From CAWDPQ01 sp963804245 (GTDB taxonomy: Bacteria; Acidobacteriota; Vicinamibacteria; Vicinamibacterales; 2-12-FULL-66-21): a stretch of DNA of 64,000 bases. The position numbers and the translations under genes were made by a program. The DNA lies in assembly GCA_963804245.1 (NCBI GenBank), contig CAWDPQ010000017.1:186001-250000 (forward strand), in the 5' to 3' direction. Below the pieces are notes generated by a model. The model did no database searches and had not been told where the DNA came from. It saw only the letters and a list, made by a program, of their open reading frames with translations. Below are positions 50,665 to 60,030 of the stretch, piece by piece (positions within the stretch are counted from its first letter, which is position 1; each line of letters opens with the position of its first letter).

Positions 50665-51940
50665 CATGCCGGGCCCGGAGGCGGCGACCGACGCCGCGCG
50701 CGTGATGGTGGACCATCTGTTCCGAAGCCGGGCGGGACAGATGGTCGCCTACCTGACCCGCATTTTTGGTCCTGCGCATCTGGACCTCGCTGAAGAGGTC
50801 GTGCAGGACGCACTGGTCAAAGCGCTCCAGCAGTGGCCCTTCTCCGGCATCCCCAACAATCCTGGCGGCTGGCTGTTCCGAGTCGCCCGCAACGGTGCGC
50901 TCGATGTGCTCCGGCGACACGCCTCGTTCCAAGAGAAGGCGGCCGCACTCGCCAGCGAGCTGGCGTCTGCCGCACCAAATGCAGCAGATGAGACGACACT
51001 GAGCGATGACGAGCTGCGCATGATGTTCATGTGTTGCCACCCGGCGATTCCGCAGGACGCACGTGTCGCGTTGAGCTTGAAGACGGTCGGCGGATTCAGC
51101 GTGGCCGAGATCGCCCGCGCCTTTCTGACCGCGGACGCGACCATCGCTCAGCGTCTGGTTCGCGCCAAGCGTCAGATCCGCGATCTCGGCATCCAGCTCG
51201 AGCTCCCGTCAACCGATGGCTTCGCCGATCGGCTCGACTCGGTGCTCGAGGTGATTTATTTGCTGTTCAACGAGGGATATGGCGCGCGCGCGGGCGTGGA
51301 GCTGATTCGCGTGGACATCTGCGGCGAGGCGCTTCGGCTCGGCCGGCTCGTCGCCGATTCCCCGGCAACCACGGCGCCCGCCGCTCACGCGCTCGTCGCG
51401 CTGATGGCCTTTCAAGCGGCCCGCCTCCCTGCCCGGGTAGACGCTGCCGGTGAGCTCGTTCTGCTCGAGGATCAGGATCGGTCGTTGTGGGACGCACGTC
51501 TCATCGCGTTGGGGTTCCGCCACTTCGACCAGAGCAGCGAAGGTCCCCGCAAGAGCACCTACCACGTGCAGGCGGCTATCGCCGCCGTGCACGCCGGCGC
51601 GACCGGAGCGGCGGATACCGCATGGGATCGCATCCTCTGCCTGTACGACGAGCTGTTGGCGATGACGCACTCGCCGGTCGTCGCCTTGAACCGGGCCGTC
51701 GCGCTCTCGCGGGTGCACGGCGCGGCCACAGCGCTCGCGGCGATTGCACCGCTCGAAAGCGCGCCGGCATTGGCCGAGTATTACTTGCTGCCGTCGGTGA
51801 AGGCTCGGCTGCTAGCCGACATCGGCGATCACGCCGGCGCCGCCGCGTCCTATCGCGAGGCGCTGTCGCAACCCTGCACTGAACCCGAACGTCGGTTCCT
51901 CATCCGACGCCTCCGCGCCAGCGATCCGACCTATCCGTAG
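50657..51940 (+). CDS. ECF42-type RNA polymerase sigma factor with TPR-like C-terminus
   Basis: The 427-residue protein has sigma region 2 (AYLTRIFGPAHLDLAEEVVQ then DALVKALQQWP and GGWLFRVARNGALDVLRR) and region 4 (ALSLKTVGGFSVAEIARAFL, IAQRLVRAKRQI). The long C-terminal half (LFNEGYGARAG, LMAFQAARLPARVDAAGELV, LNRAVALSRVHG) is the tetratricopeptide-like extension of the ECF42 group. The DGPF partner gene overlaps it. Family knowledge says the extension is needed for activity and there is no anti-sigma gene. Start is GTG at 50657. Confidence 0.93.
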   Translation: MADMPGPEAATDAARVMVDHLFRSRAGQMVAYLTRIFGPAHLDLAEEVVQDALVKALQQWPFSGIPNNPGGWLFRVARNGALDVLRRHASFQEKAAALASELASAAPNAADETTLSDDELRMMFMCCHPAIPQDARVALSLKTVGGFSVAEIARAFLTADATIAQRLVRAKRQIRDLGIQLELPSTDGFADRLDSVLEVIYLLFNEGYGARAGVELIRVDICGEALRLGRLVADSPATTAPAAHALVALMAFQAARLPARVDAAGELVLLEDQDRSLWDARLIALGFRHFDQSSEGPRKSTYHVQAAIAAVHAGATGAADTAWDRILCLYDELLAMTHSPVVALNRAVALSRVHGAATALAAIAPLESAPALAEYYLLPSVKARLLADIGDHAGAAASYREALSQPCTEPERRFLIRRLRASDPTYP

Positions 51941-54207
51941 ATTCGCAGCTCCGCGATGGACCAGTAGTAGATGCGTTCGGTCCCCGTCTGGCGAAGCCTG
52001 ACGTATCTCGCTTGACGTGCGTCGAACGGAAAGCGCAGCGGGATCGTCAGCGGCTGTTCGAGCGCCGCCGATAACGCCACGATCGCCGCGCTTCCCGACC
52101 ACGCCGGGCTCCACGAGACGCCGTCGACTGAGGTGTCGATCGCCAGCACGCGGGGAAAATCTGCGACGTAGCCTGCGATCTCCTGCTCGACGCCGCACAC
52201 CTCATGCGCGGCACCGAGATCGACGGTGATCTCGTTCGTCGGATCCTGAGGACCGCCGGTGTGCCACCGCGTCACCCGATCGCCGTCGGTCATACGGCCG
52301 ACGAGATCCTGATACAGCGACGCCGTAATGGTCTGGATCTTCAGCGGTGCGCCACGCAACTGCGGCAACGTCGAGGCGGCCGGCGATACGCTCCGGCCGA
52401 TGCGATAGGCCGTGTAGTCCTTGCCGCGATACGCCACCGATGCTTGCGGATCCGACGCCAGGAAGGCCCGCCAGCGCCCGTCGCCGTCTCGATCGTGATC
52501 GACGACCGCTTCGATGGTCCCCATCGACGAGAGCCGGGCGAGCGCGGTGGGATCCCGTTGATCCAGCATGTACTGCAGCGCCCAGTAGTGCGGCGCAAAG
52601 TACCCGCTGTATCCATTGAAGATGGGACGACGATGCTCCGTCGCGCGATAGAAAGCGATCGCATCGCGCGCGGGATTCATCGGTAGTTCCAGCCGCGCGA
52701 TTGAAGAAGTGTGTGCCGGCCGCGATTCCGGCCTCGGCCACATCCGAATGGGGCGTGGCCACGCTTCGACAACGACGAGCGCGCAGACGAGAGCGGGCAG
52801 CCACGTGCGCAGCCGCGGCCAGTGCGTCGTGATCCGCGCCACGGCAAGGCCGCCGGCCACCGCCAGGCACAAGGTGCTGAGGACCCAGAACCGCGCCGGC
52901 ACTCGCACGCCCTCGACCCCGGGCAACAGCATCAGCCAGGCGTAGGGCGCCTTGTAGATCAGCGTCTCGTTCATCAGCGTCGGCGATGGTCCGAGGCTGA
53001 ACAGCCACATCACGACCGTCGCAATCGTGTAGAACGCGAGCGGCGATCGCTTGCGCCAGGCAAGGCGGACGGAAGGATGAAGGGCAAGCGCGGCGGCAGC
53101 CAGCAGTACAGCGACTGACAGTGGTTTGCGGGCCGTGGTCACCGAGATCAGCTTCACGCCGAACGGCTCGATCTTCCAGGGACCGAAAAATCCCGGCGTC
53201 ATGGCCACCAGACCGAACGCCACCGCCCCCACGAGCAGCCATCGCGACACGCCGAGCCGACCGGAATCGGATCGGGCCGCCGCCACCCACGCCAGCGTGA
53301 CGCCGATGAGCACCACGACCACGATCGCCAGGCCCGGAAACAGCGCCGACTCCGGACGCCCGACGACGTCGAGCCAGCCCCAGATCCAGAGCGAGTCTGA
53401 CGCCTTGAGCACGCTGGCGATGTCTGCACTGAAAGACTCGATCTCCTCCGGCCAGCGGCGCAAGCCATACGCACGCTGGAACTTCAGGTAGCCGTAGGCG
53501 ATCGGCGCCATGGCCAGCGCCGCGACGCCCCACATCGCGATCACTCGCGCAATATGCGACCACCGCTCGCGGCCGACGGCGAACCAGATGAGCCAGAGCG
53601 CGATCAAGGTCGACAGATAGAACAGGTAATAGCCGCAGGCCAGAGCCTGCATCAGCCACGACACGCCGAAGAGAATCAGCCACCGCGGCCGGCGATCGGC
53701 GAAATACAAGTGGAGCGCCGTCAGCGCGAGCGGCATCCAGTACGCGGACAAGACCTGCAGGTGTGCGATCTGCGACATCCGGTAGGGCGCAAACGCGAAC
53801 GCCAGGCCCGCCAGCAGGCCGATGTCGTGCCGCCGCGTCAGCACGTAGGCGAGGAGATGCGCCGACAAACCGCACAGAACGAAGGACAGCAAGAACGCCG
53901 CGTTGTACGCCAGCAGCGGATTCCCAGTCAGCTTCACGATCGGCGTCGTCAACGGCGACAGCCCGAGAAGATGCTCCGAGAAGGCGGTGACGCCGGGTTG
54001 CGGATAGAACTGCGGTACGTTCCACCATCGGGCCGTCAGCGGCAGCGTTCGCGCATTCCACGCGATGAGCGAGGTGTTCAGAAGGGGATCGCCGAGATCA
54101 TTGGGCACCGTGGTTGCCGGGGCAAGGATGAGTGGCCACGTCAAGGCAACCGTCAGAACGGAATAGAGCACGGCCGCGAGGCCGAAGGGAGCAACACCAC
54201 GGGACAT
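51931..54207 (-). CDS. Large membrane protein, GT-C-like, with discoidin-like C-terminus
   Basis: The 758-residue protein has about 11-13 membrane spans. The front loop holds PNDLGDPLLNTSLIAWN, with an Asp in the place expected for GT-C glycosyltransferases, and a later GVRVPARFWVLSTLCLAVAG. The last 150 residues are soluble (DLGAAHEVCGVEQEIAGYVA; DARQARYVRLRQTGTERIYY) and resemble an F5/8 type C (discoidin) jelly roll. It may transfer sugars from a lipid carrier at the outer face of the membrane. Its end overlaps the convergent sigma gene by ten bases. Confidence 0.75.
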   Translation of the reverse strand: MSRGVAPFGLAAVLYSVLTVALTWPLILAPATTVPNDLGDPLLNTSLIAWNARTLPLTARWWNVPQFYPQPGVTAFSEHLLGLSPLTTPIVKLTGNPLLAYNAAFLLSFVLCGLSAHLLAYVLTRRHDIGLLAGLAFAFAPYRMSQIAHLQVLSAYWMPLALTALHLYFADRRPRWLILFGVSWLMQALACGYYLFYLSTLIALWLIWFAVGRERWSHIARVIAMWGVAALAMAPIAYGYLKFQRAYGLRRWPEEIESFSADIASVLKASDSLWIWGWLDVVGRPESALFPGLAIVVVVLIGVTLAWVAAARSDSGRLGVSRWLLVGAVAFGLVAMTPGFFGPWKIEPFGVKLISVTTARKPLSVAVLLAAAALALHPSVRLAWRKRSPLAFYTIATVVMWLFSLGPSPTLMNETLIYKAPYAWLMLLPGVEGVRVPARFWVLSTLCLAVAGGLAVARITTHWPRLRTWLPALVCALVVVEAWPRPIRMWPRPESRPAHTSSIARLELPMNPARDAIAFYRATEHRRPIFNGYSGYFAPHYWALQYMLDQRDPTALARLSSMGTIEAVVDHDRDGDGRWRAFLASDPQASVAYRGKDYTAYRIGRSVSPAASTLPQLRGAPLKIQTITASLYQDLVGRMTDGDRVTRWHTGGPQDPTNEITVDLGAAHEVCGVEQEIAGYVADFPRVLAIDTSVDGVSWSPAWSGSAAIVALSAALEQPLTIPLRFPFDARQARYVRLRQTGTERIYYWSIAELRIYG

Positions 54208-54293
54208 CGGACGGACATATCTTAACGTTACGGGGGGTTCCCCACGAGGGGTTCTCCACGAGAACTTGTGAAGAACCTTTGTGTGGAGTCCCC

Positions 54294-54582
54294 ATGACCC
54301 TGGACGATTTCAAGCGCACAGTATCCGCAGCCGCACCTCCGGAGAATATTTCGCCGGCGCTGCGTGCGCTCTGGCACGACGCGCGCGGTGATTGGGAGTC
54401 GGCGCACGGCGTGGCGCAAGCAATCGACGATGAAAGCGGCGCCTGGGTGCATGCATATCTGCATCGGAAGGAAGGCGACGCAACCAATGCTGCGGTACTG
54501 GTACCGCCGCGCGCGGAAGCCAGTTGCTACGGATGCGCTTCCAGACGAGTGGGAGCACATCGTCTCAGCTCTGCTGGCATGA
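54294..54582 (+). pseudogene. Small conserved protein, one frameshift
   Basis: The ATG at 54294 starts MTLDDFKRTVSAAAPPENIS and continues ALRALWHDARGDWESAHGVA and AWVHAYLHRKEGD. Near 54497 the homology moves to another frame (RYWYRRARKPVATDALPDEW, EHIVSALLA, stop at 54582). The two parts together give a protein of about 96 residues of a widespread unnamed family. A single indel separates it from an intact gene. Confidence 0.6.
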
Positions 54583-54615
54583 CGATTGCGACAGGAACTG
54601 CCCGAGGTTGCAATC

Positions 54616-55041
54616 GTGGCAGAAAGCACGAAACGATGTTCGGTGCTCCTGGTCAATGCCGGCGATGATTCGTTTTCGCAACGTGCAGTGCTCGAAGACG
54701 TTGGGTTCCTTGTCACCCTAACGCGACAGTGGCCCGACGACGATCGGCGGCTACTCGAGCATCAAGTGGTAATCGTGCGGCTACATGAAGCTCGCCGCGC
54801 ACCCATGCTCGCGGCTCGCGTACGCGCGAAGCCGCGCTTCGGCCGGCGTGTACTGATCGCCCTCGTGCCTGAGTCGGCGACTGTGCAGGAATGTCAAAGC
54901 GCGCGAGCGAGCGGTTTCGACGAAGTTCTCAACAGTTGTTGCGACGGCCGTCAGCTCACGGCGCGAATCCTGCGACGATTGCGTACGCGCCCCGAGTATC
55001 ACTGCCTCTTGCCCGGCGACCGCCGACGGTCCGCCGCATGA
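54616..55041 (+). CDS. Receiver-like protein lacking the phospho-acceptor Asp
   Basis: From the GTG at 54616 (a TTG at 54586 is also possible) the product (CSVLLVNAGDDSFSQRAVLE, then VGFLVTLTRQ) has the receiver secondary-structure pattern. In the third strand, where VVIVDL is normal, it reads VVIVRL (Arg55), so it cannot be phosphorylated in the usual way. The first acidic pair is also shifted (NAGDD). It lies behind a frameshifted small gene and is probably a pseudo-receiver. Function unknown. Confidence 0.45.
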   Translation: MAESTKRCSVLLVNAGDDSFSQRAVLEDVGFLVTLTRQWPDDDRRLLEHQVVIVRLHEARRAPMLAARVRAKPRFGRRVLIALVPESATVQECQSARASGFDEVLNSCCDGRQLTARILRRLRTRPEYHCLLPGDRRRSAA

Positions 55042-55076
55042 CAGGAACGGAAGAACCGTCAGTGAAGAACCCGCCG

Positions 55077-55580
55077 TCACTCCAGGAACTGCGGTTCGCG
55101 GCGGTCGTCGAGCGTCGGCCGGAGATTCGGATGCTCCTTCAGCAAACGCGCGCACGCATTCCATCTCAGGATCGCGTCGTCGTTCCCCGCCGGCCGCAGC
55201 GCTTCGGCGCGCTCGTAGCATTCCATCGCATCGGCCAGCCACTCGTAGACGCCTTCCGGTGACATGCCGCCGCGGCGAAGATGGGCCTTCGCGGTCCGCT
55301 CGGCGATGATGCCTTCATAGTAGAAACGGTCGTACTCGTCGCTCAAGGTGCGCGCCACCTGTTGCGCCTTCGCCGCTACGGCCGGCGCGTCGAGCAGTTG
55401 ATCGGTCAACGCGAGCAGGAGGATCACGAGCGCCTCCTGGTGACCGGGCTCGACGGCGAGTACGTCCTCGCAGATGCTCACGGCTTCACCCGGTTCGTTC
55501 AGCAGCCGGTAGCGCTCCGCCTTCTCGAGCGCGGCTGGCACCGCGGCCTTCGAGAGCGGCTTCAATGGATAGATGGACAC
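55077..55580 (-). CDS. TPR-like protein in the sdh operon
   Basis: The 167-residue product has two or three helical tetratricopeptide-like pairs (ALEKAERYRLLNEPGEAVSI; EDVLAVEPGHQEALVILL; ADAMECYERAEALRPAGNDD). The start is GTG at 55580, four bases after the sdhB stop. No signal or membrane segment. Position suggests it is co-transcribed with succinate dehydrogenase, perhaps an assembly aid; that is inference. Confidence 0.75.
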   Translation of the reverse strand: MSIYPLKPLSKAAVPAALEKAERYRLLNEPGEAVSICEDVLAVEPGHQEALVILLLALTDQLLDAPAVAAKAQQVARTLSDEYDRFYYEGIIAERTAKAHLRRGGMSPEGVYEWLADAMECYERAEALRPAGNDDAILRWNACARLLKEHPNLRPTLDDRREPQFLE

Positions 55581-55584
55581 CGGG

Positions 55585-56325
55585 TCACCCCTTGAAAATG
55601 CGCAGCAGCTTGGTTAGCGGATCGTAGAACTCGTCGACGACACGTTCCTTCAGCGGGATGATGGCGTTCTCGGTAATCGTGATGTGTTCCGGACACACCT
55701 TGGTGCAGCACCGGGTGATGTTGCAGAAGCCGATGCCGTCACGCCCCTTCAGATCCCCCAACCGGTCCTCGGTATCGAGCGGGTGCATCTCGAGCGCGGC
55801 GTTATAGAGAATGAAGCGAGGGCCGATGAACTCGTCGTGCAGGTGATGATCGCGGAGGATGTGGCACACATCCTGGCAGAGGAAACATTCAATGCACTTG
55901 CGGAATTCCTGGACGCGGTCCACATCGGGCTGCAGCATCCGCCAGGTGCCGTCAGGCGCGTCCGGCTTGCGTGGCTTGAACGGCTTGATGTGCTTCTTCA
56001 CCTGGTAATTCCACGAAACATCCGTGACGAGATCTTTGATGAGGGGGAACGCCTTGATCGGTTCAACGGTGACCGGCTCGTTGAGATTGAGCGAGTTCAG
56101 CCGCGTCATGCACATCAGCTTCGGATGACCGTTGATCTCCGCGGAGCACGACCCGCATTTGCCCGCTTTGCAATTCCAGCGGACGGCCAGGTCGTTCGCT
56201 TGCTCGGCCTGCACGCGGTGCACGGCATCGAGGACGACCATGCCCTCGCTCACTTCGGTGGGATAGTCCTGGAACGACCCCTTGTCCGCATCGCCGCGCC
56301 AGATCCGAAACGTGGCCCTCGCCAT
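55585..56325 (-). CDS. sdhB: Succinate dehydrogenase/fumarate reductase iron-sulfur subunit
   Basis: The 246-residue protein has all three cluster sites: [2Fe-2S] ligands in CKAGKCGSCSAEINGHPKLM, and the two C-terminal sets in CIECFLCQDVC and CNITRCCTKVCP. The wording is that of the actinobacterial/acidobacterial type rather than E. coli. It passes electrons from the flavoprotein to the membrane anchor. Its ATG directly follows the sdhA stop. Confidence 0.96.
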   Translation of the reverse strand: MARATFRIWRGDADKGSFQDYPTEVSEGMVVLDAVHRVQAEQANDLAVRWNCKAGKCGSCSAEINGHPKLMCMTRLNSLNLNEPVTVEPIKAFPLIKDLVTDVSWNYQVKKHIKPFKPRKPDAPDGTWRMLQPDVDRVQEFRKCIECFLCQDVCHILRDHHLHDEFIGPRFILYNAALEMHPLDTEDRLGDLKGRDGIGFCNITRCCTKVCPEHITITENAIIPLKERVVDEFYDPLTKLLRIFKG

Positions 56326-58137
56326 CTATTTGTTCTCCTCGACGATCTGCTGAAGCTCAGGAGGCATCGGCGGCAGTGGCGCGTGTGCGAGCTGCATCGC
56401 ACCATCCGGTCCGCGTCGAACCACGATGTTGAACGAACCGAACACGGGATCCTTGTCGGGATAATCCGCGCGGAAATGTCCGCCCCGGCTTTCCTTGCGC
56501 TCGAGCGCCGACAACGTGATGGCCTGAGCGACCACCAGCAGATTGCCGAGGTCGAGGGCGGTGTGCCAGCCGGTATTGTATTCGCGATGGCCGGTGACTC
56601 CGGCGCGATCGGCCTTCGAATACAACGTCTGCAGGCCCTCGAGGGCGCGGCGCATTTCAGCCTCTTCGCGGACGATGCCGACCAGGTCCTGCATCAGGCC
56701 CTGCAGCTCCTGTTGTATGGAGTAGGGATTCTCGCCGGACTGACCGCGCTCGAACGGCTCCAGGGCTTGCTTCGACGCCGCGTCGATCTGCCGCTCGTCG
56801 ACGCAGCCGGGCGCATGCTTCTCCGCAAAGAGCGCCGCGTACTCGCCGGCGCGCTTGCCGAACACGAGCAGATCGGAGAGCGAGTTGCCGCCGAGGCGAT
56901 TGGCGCCGTTGATTCCCGCCGCGCACTCCCCCGCCGCAAAGAGACCGGGCACGCTGGACATCTGCGTGTCAGCGTCGACCCGCACGCCACCCATGATGTA
57001 GTGCGTCGTCGGCCCCACTTCCATCGGCTCCGAGGTGATGTCGAGACCGGCCAGTTGCGTGAACTGGTGATACATCGACGGCAGCTTCCGGCGGATGTGA
57101 TCGGGGGCGTTTGGTATCTTCTCCTTGATCCAGGCGATATCCAGGAACACTCCGCCGTGCGGGCTGCCACGGCCGGCTTTGACCTCGCGCATGATGCAGC
57201 GGGCCACGTGATCGCGAGTGAGCAGCTCGGGCGGGCGGCGGGCGTTCTTGTCACCCTGCGTGTAACGCCACCCTTCCTCGGGGTTGTCGGCGGTCTGGCT
57301 CTTGTAGTTCTCCGGAATGTCGTCGAACATGAAGCGGCGGCCCTCGCTGTTGCGCAGCACGCCGCCTTCTCCACGTACGCCCTCGGTCACCAGAATCCCC
57401 TGCACGCTCGGCGGCCAGACCATGCCGGTCGGATGGAACTGGATGAACTCCATGTCCATCAGCTCGGCGCCGGCGAGGTATGCGAGCGCGTGGCCGTCAC
57501 CGGTACCTTCCCAGCTGTTGCTCGTGATGCGATAGGCGCGCCCGACGCCGCCCGTCGCCAGAACCGTGGCCTTCGCATTGAAGACCTTGAAGCGACCACG
57601 GGCCCGGTCGTAGCCGAAAGCGCCGACGATCCGCCCGTCATCCGTCAGCAGGCTGAGAACGGTGAATTCCATGTGCACGTCGAGGCCGCGATGGACGCCG
57701 TGGTCCTGCAGCGTCCGGATCATCTCGAGACCGGTGCGGTCGCCGACGTGCGCGAGGCGCGGATACTTGTGGCCCCCGAAGTTGCGCTGGAGAATACGGC
57801 CGTCCTTCGTCCGATCGAACAACGCGCCCCACGCTTCCAGCTCGCGCACGCGATCCGGGGACTCGCGGGCGTGCAGCTCGGCCATCCGCCAGTTGTTCAC
57901 ATACTGGCCGCCGCGCATCGTGTCGGCGAAGTGCACCTTCCAGCTGTCGCGATCGTCCACGTTCGCGAGCGCCGCGGCGATGCCCCCCTCGGCCATGACC
58001 GTGTGCGCCTTGCCGAGCAACGACTTACAGATGAGGCCGACCCGCTTGCCTGCCAGCGACGCTTCGATCGCCGCACGTAATCCCGCGCCGCCTGCGCCAA
58101 TGACCAGGACATCATGTTCAAGCGTCTCGAACGTCAG
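56326..58137 (-). CDS. sdhA: Succinate dehydrogenase/fumarate reductase flavoprotein subunit
   Basis: The core has the FAD fold (HDVLVIGAGGAGLRAAIEAS), the His for covalent FAD in KAHTVMAEGGIAAAL, the active-site region HPTGMVWPPSVQGILVTEGV and RGEGGVLRN, the HYIMGGVRVDADTQ motif and ANRLGGNSLSDLLVFGKRAG. Length of 603 from the chosen start is normal. The only start that fits the overlap with sdhC is a CTG at 58137 (LTFETLEHDV) preceded by GGAGGA; the longer open frame upstream is inside sdhC. The enzyme oxidises succinate to fumarate in the TCA cycle. Confidence 0.94.
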   Translation of the reverse strand: MTFETLEHDVLVIGAGGAGLRAAIEASLAGKRVGLICKSLLGKAHTVMAEGGIAAALANVDDRDSWKVHFADTMRGGQYVNNWRMAELHARESPDRVRELEAWGALFDRTKDGRILQRNFGGHKYPRLAHVGDRTGLEMIRTLQDHGVHRGLDVHMEFTVLSLLTDDGRIVGAFGYDRARGRFKVFNAKATVLATGGVGRAYRITSNSWEGTGDGHALAYLAGAELMDMEFIQFHPTGMVWPPSVQGILVTEGVRGEGGVLRNSEGRRFMFDDIPENYKSQTADNPEEGWRYTQGDKNARRPPELLTRDHVARCIMREVKAGRGSPHGGVFLDIAWIKEKIPNAPDHIRRKLPSMYHQFTQLAGLDITSEPMEVGPTTHYIMGGVRVDADTQMSSVPGLFAAGECAAGINGANRLGGNSLSDLLVFGKRAGEYAALFAEKHAPGCVDERQIDAASKQALEPFERGQSGENPYSIQQELQGLMQDLVGIVREEAEMRRALEGLQTLYSKADRAGVTGHREYNTGWHTALDLGNLLVVAQAITLSALERKESRGGHFRADYPDKDPVFGSFNIVVRRGPDGAMQLAHAPLPPMPPELQQIVEENK

Positions 58138-58934
58138 AGGATCCTCCAGTCCGTCAGCACGCCCATCGAGCAGAGGCGCACGTAGAGATCGGCCAACGCA
58201 ACCGAAAACAGACTGGCCCACGCCCAGCGCATGTGGCGGCAGTTCAACGACGTCGCGCCTTGGTACAGCTTCAGCCGCAGCGGACGTGCCGAGAGCTGAT
58301 CGAGGCGTCCGCCGATGAGATGTCGCAGCGAATGGCAACCGAGGGTGTACCCGCCAAGCAGCACGACGTTGACGGCGAGGATGATCGTTCCGACGCCGAT
58401 GCCGAACGTGGTGCCGCCCGTCGCCGCATCCCGAAACCTCGTTGCCAGCCAGACATCGTAGGAAAGGATGACGATGAAGATGAGGGCCAGGTACAGGAAG
58501 TAGCGATGAATGTTCTGAAAGATCAGCGGAAACGAATTCTCACCCCAGTAGCTCTTGCGCGGCTCGCCGACGGCGCAGGATGGAGGGTCGGCCCAGAACG
58601 CCTGGTAGTAAGCGCCGCGGTAGTAGTAGCAGGTGAAGCGAAAGCCGCCCGGCGCCCATAGGATCAGCAGTGCCGCGGAAAACGGCAACGCCCCGGGCCA
58701 CCACGCTGGCTGCGGTCCAAACCAACTGTGAGGCCCCTCGCCGAACAGCAACGGCGAGTAGAACGGCGACAGATATGGACCGTACTCATAGTGCCGGCCC
58801 TGAAAGGCCGCCCATGTCGCATACGCCACGAATCCGCCGAGAACAAGCGCCGTCAACGCCGGCTGGACCCACCACGCATCTCGCCGCAGCGTCCGACCGA
58901 ACGGACGCTGCTCCAAAGGGATCACTCGTGCCAT
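58134..58934 (-). CDS. sdhC: Succinate dehydrogenase membrane anchor (five-helix type)
   Basis: AAGGAG precedes ATG 58934. The 266-residue protein has five or so hydrophobic helices and His residues that could bind haem (QNIHRYFLYLALIF; LGCHSLRHLIGG). FRFTCYYYRGAYYQAFWADP and CAVGEPRKSYWGE in the N-terminal half are typical of the actinobacterial/acidobacterial anchor. There is no separate sdhD. It links the flavin and iron-sulfur subunits to the quinone pool. Confidence 0.88.
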   Translation of the reverse strand: MARVIPLEQRPFGRTLRRDAWWVQPALTALVLGGFVAYATWAAFQGRHYEYGPYLSPFYSPLLFGEGPHSWFGPQPAWWPGALPFSAALLILWAPGGFRFTCYYYRGAYYQAFWADPPSCAVGEPRKSYWGENSFPLIFQNIHRYFLYLALIFIVILSYDVWLATRFRDAATGGTTFGIGVGTIILAVNVVLLGGYTLGCHSLRHLIGGRLDQLSARPLRLKLYQGATSLNCRHMRWAWASLFSVALADLYVRLCSMGVLTDWRIL

Positions 58935-59019
58935 CAATGCTCCTTACCAAGCGATTCACCATATCGTCAGCGCTGTGGCATTTGCAACCGCGCACCGCGT
59001 TTCTGTTACAGTTCGCGAC

Positions 59020-60030
59020 GTGAACTTGATCAAAACAACCTGCACGATGATGCTCGTCGCGGCGCTCGCCGGCGTTGCTGCCCAACAAGAAAACCCCTAC
59101 CAGGCCGTCGACGACTGGGCGCGTATGCCGGAAGGACGCAGCTGGGGCGCGCTGAGCGCTGTCGATATCGATCCGGACGGCGTCTCGGTCTGGGTTGCGG
59201 AGCGGTGCGGGGGGAACAACTGCGCCGGCTCCAAGCTCCCCGTCGTCCTCAAATTCGATCCATCCGGGAAGGTCGTTCGGAGTTTCGGCGGCGGGATGTT
59301 CACGTTTCCCCACGGCATGTCCGTCGACCGCCAAGGCAATGTGTGGGTGACCGACGGCATTCCTCCTGAGCGCGCCGGGCCGCCGGAGCCGGGCAAGGGG
59401 CACGTGGTCGTCAAGTTCAGTCCTGAAGGCAAGGTACTGCTCACGCTCGGCAAGGCCGGCGTCCCCGGGAGTGGCAATGACACCTTCAATCAGCCGTCTG
59501 ACGTGGTCGTCGCTGCAAACGGCGACATCTTCGTCGCCGACGGCCACGGCGGCAAAACGAACGCACGCATCGTCAAATTCAGCCGCGACGGGCGCTTCAT
59601 CAAGAGCTGGGGCAAACCCGGGTCCGGTCCGGGCGAATTCGACACGCCGCATGCCATCGCCATCGACTCGCGCGGCCGCGTGTTCGTCGCCGACCGCGGC
59701 AACAACCGCATCCAGATCTTCGACCAGGAAGGCAAGTTCCTCGACGAATGGCGGCAGTTCAGCCGTCCGAGCGGAATCTTCTTCGACAGGAACGACACGA
59801 TCTACGTCACCGACTCCGAATCCAACACCCAGCGTCACCCGCGAGGCAAACGTGGCGTCTATGTGGGCACGGCCACCGACGGTAAGGTGACCGCGTTCAT
59901 TCCCGACCCGGAACGCGATCCTGACAATTCCCTCACCAGCGGCGCGGAAGGTGTGGCCGCCGACACCAAGGGCGCCATCTACGGTGCGGAGGTCGGACCG
60001 AAGCGGCTCAGGAAGTATGTGAAACGGTAG
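59020..60030 (+). CDS. Secreted NHL-repeat beta-propeller protein
   Basis: The GTG at 59020 starts a short signal peptide (MMLVAALAGVAAQ within it). The 336-residue product has NHL repeats (FTFPHGMSVDRQGNVWVTDG; FNQPSDVVVAANGDIFVADG; FDTPHAIAIDSRGRVFVADR). A Cys pair (CGGNNC) lies near the start. Six-bladed propellers of this kind include peptidylglycine amidating lyases, but the catalytic set is not verified. It is divergent from sdhC and overlaps the convergent aminotransferase gene by 23 bases. Confidence 0.82.
   Translation: MNLIKTTCTMMLVAALAGVAAQQENPYQAVDDWARMPEGRSWGALSAVDIDPDGVSVWVAERCGGNNCAGSKLPVVLKFDPSGKVVRSFGGGMFTFPHGMSVDRQGNVWVTDGIPPERAGPPEPGKGHVVVKFSPEGKVLLTLGKAGVPGSGNDTFNQPSDVVVAANGDIFVADGHGGKTNARIVKFSRDGRFIKSWGKPGSGPGEFDTPHAIAIDSRGRVFVADRGNNRIQIFDQEGKFLDEWRQFSRPSGIFFDRNDTIYVTDSESNTQRHPRGKRGVYVGTATDGKVTAFIPDPERDPDNSLTSGAEGVAADTKGAIYGAEVGPKRLRKYVKR

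Noticed and set aside
52202..54061. Minus-strand frame of 619 codons
   Set aside because: It overlaps the membrane protein gene in a different frame and lacks hydrophobic spans or motifs.
55684..58080. Plus-strand frame of 798 codons
   Set aside because: It is the antisense shadow of sdhA and sdhB, caused by high GC codon bias; all recognisable motifs are on the other strand.
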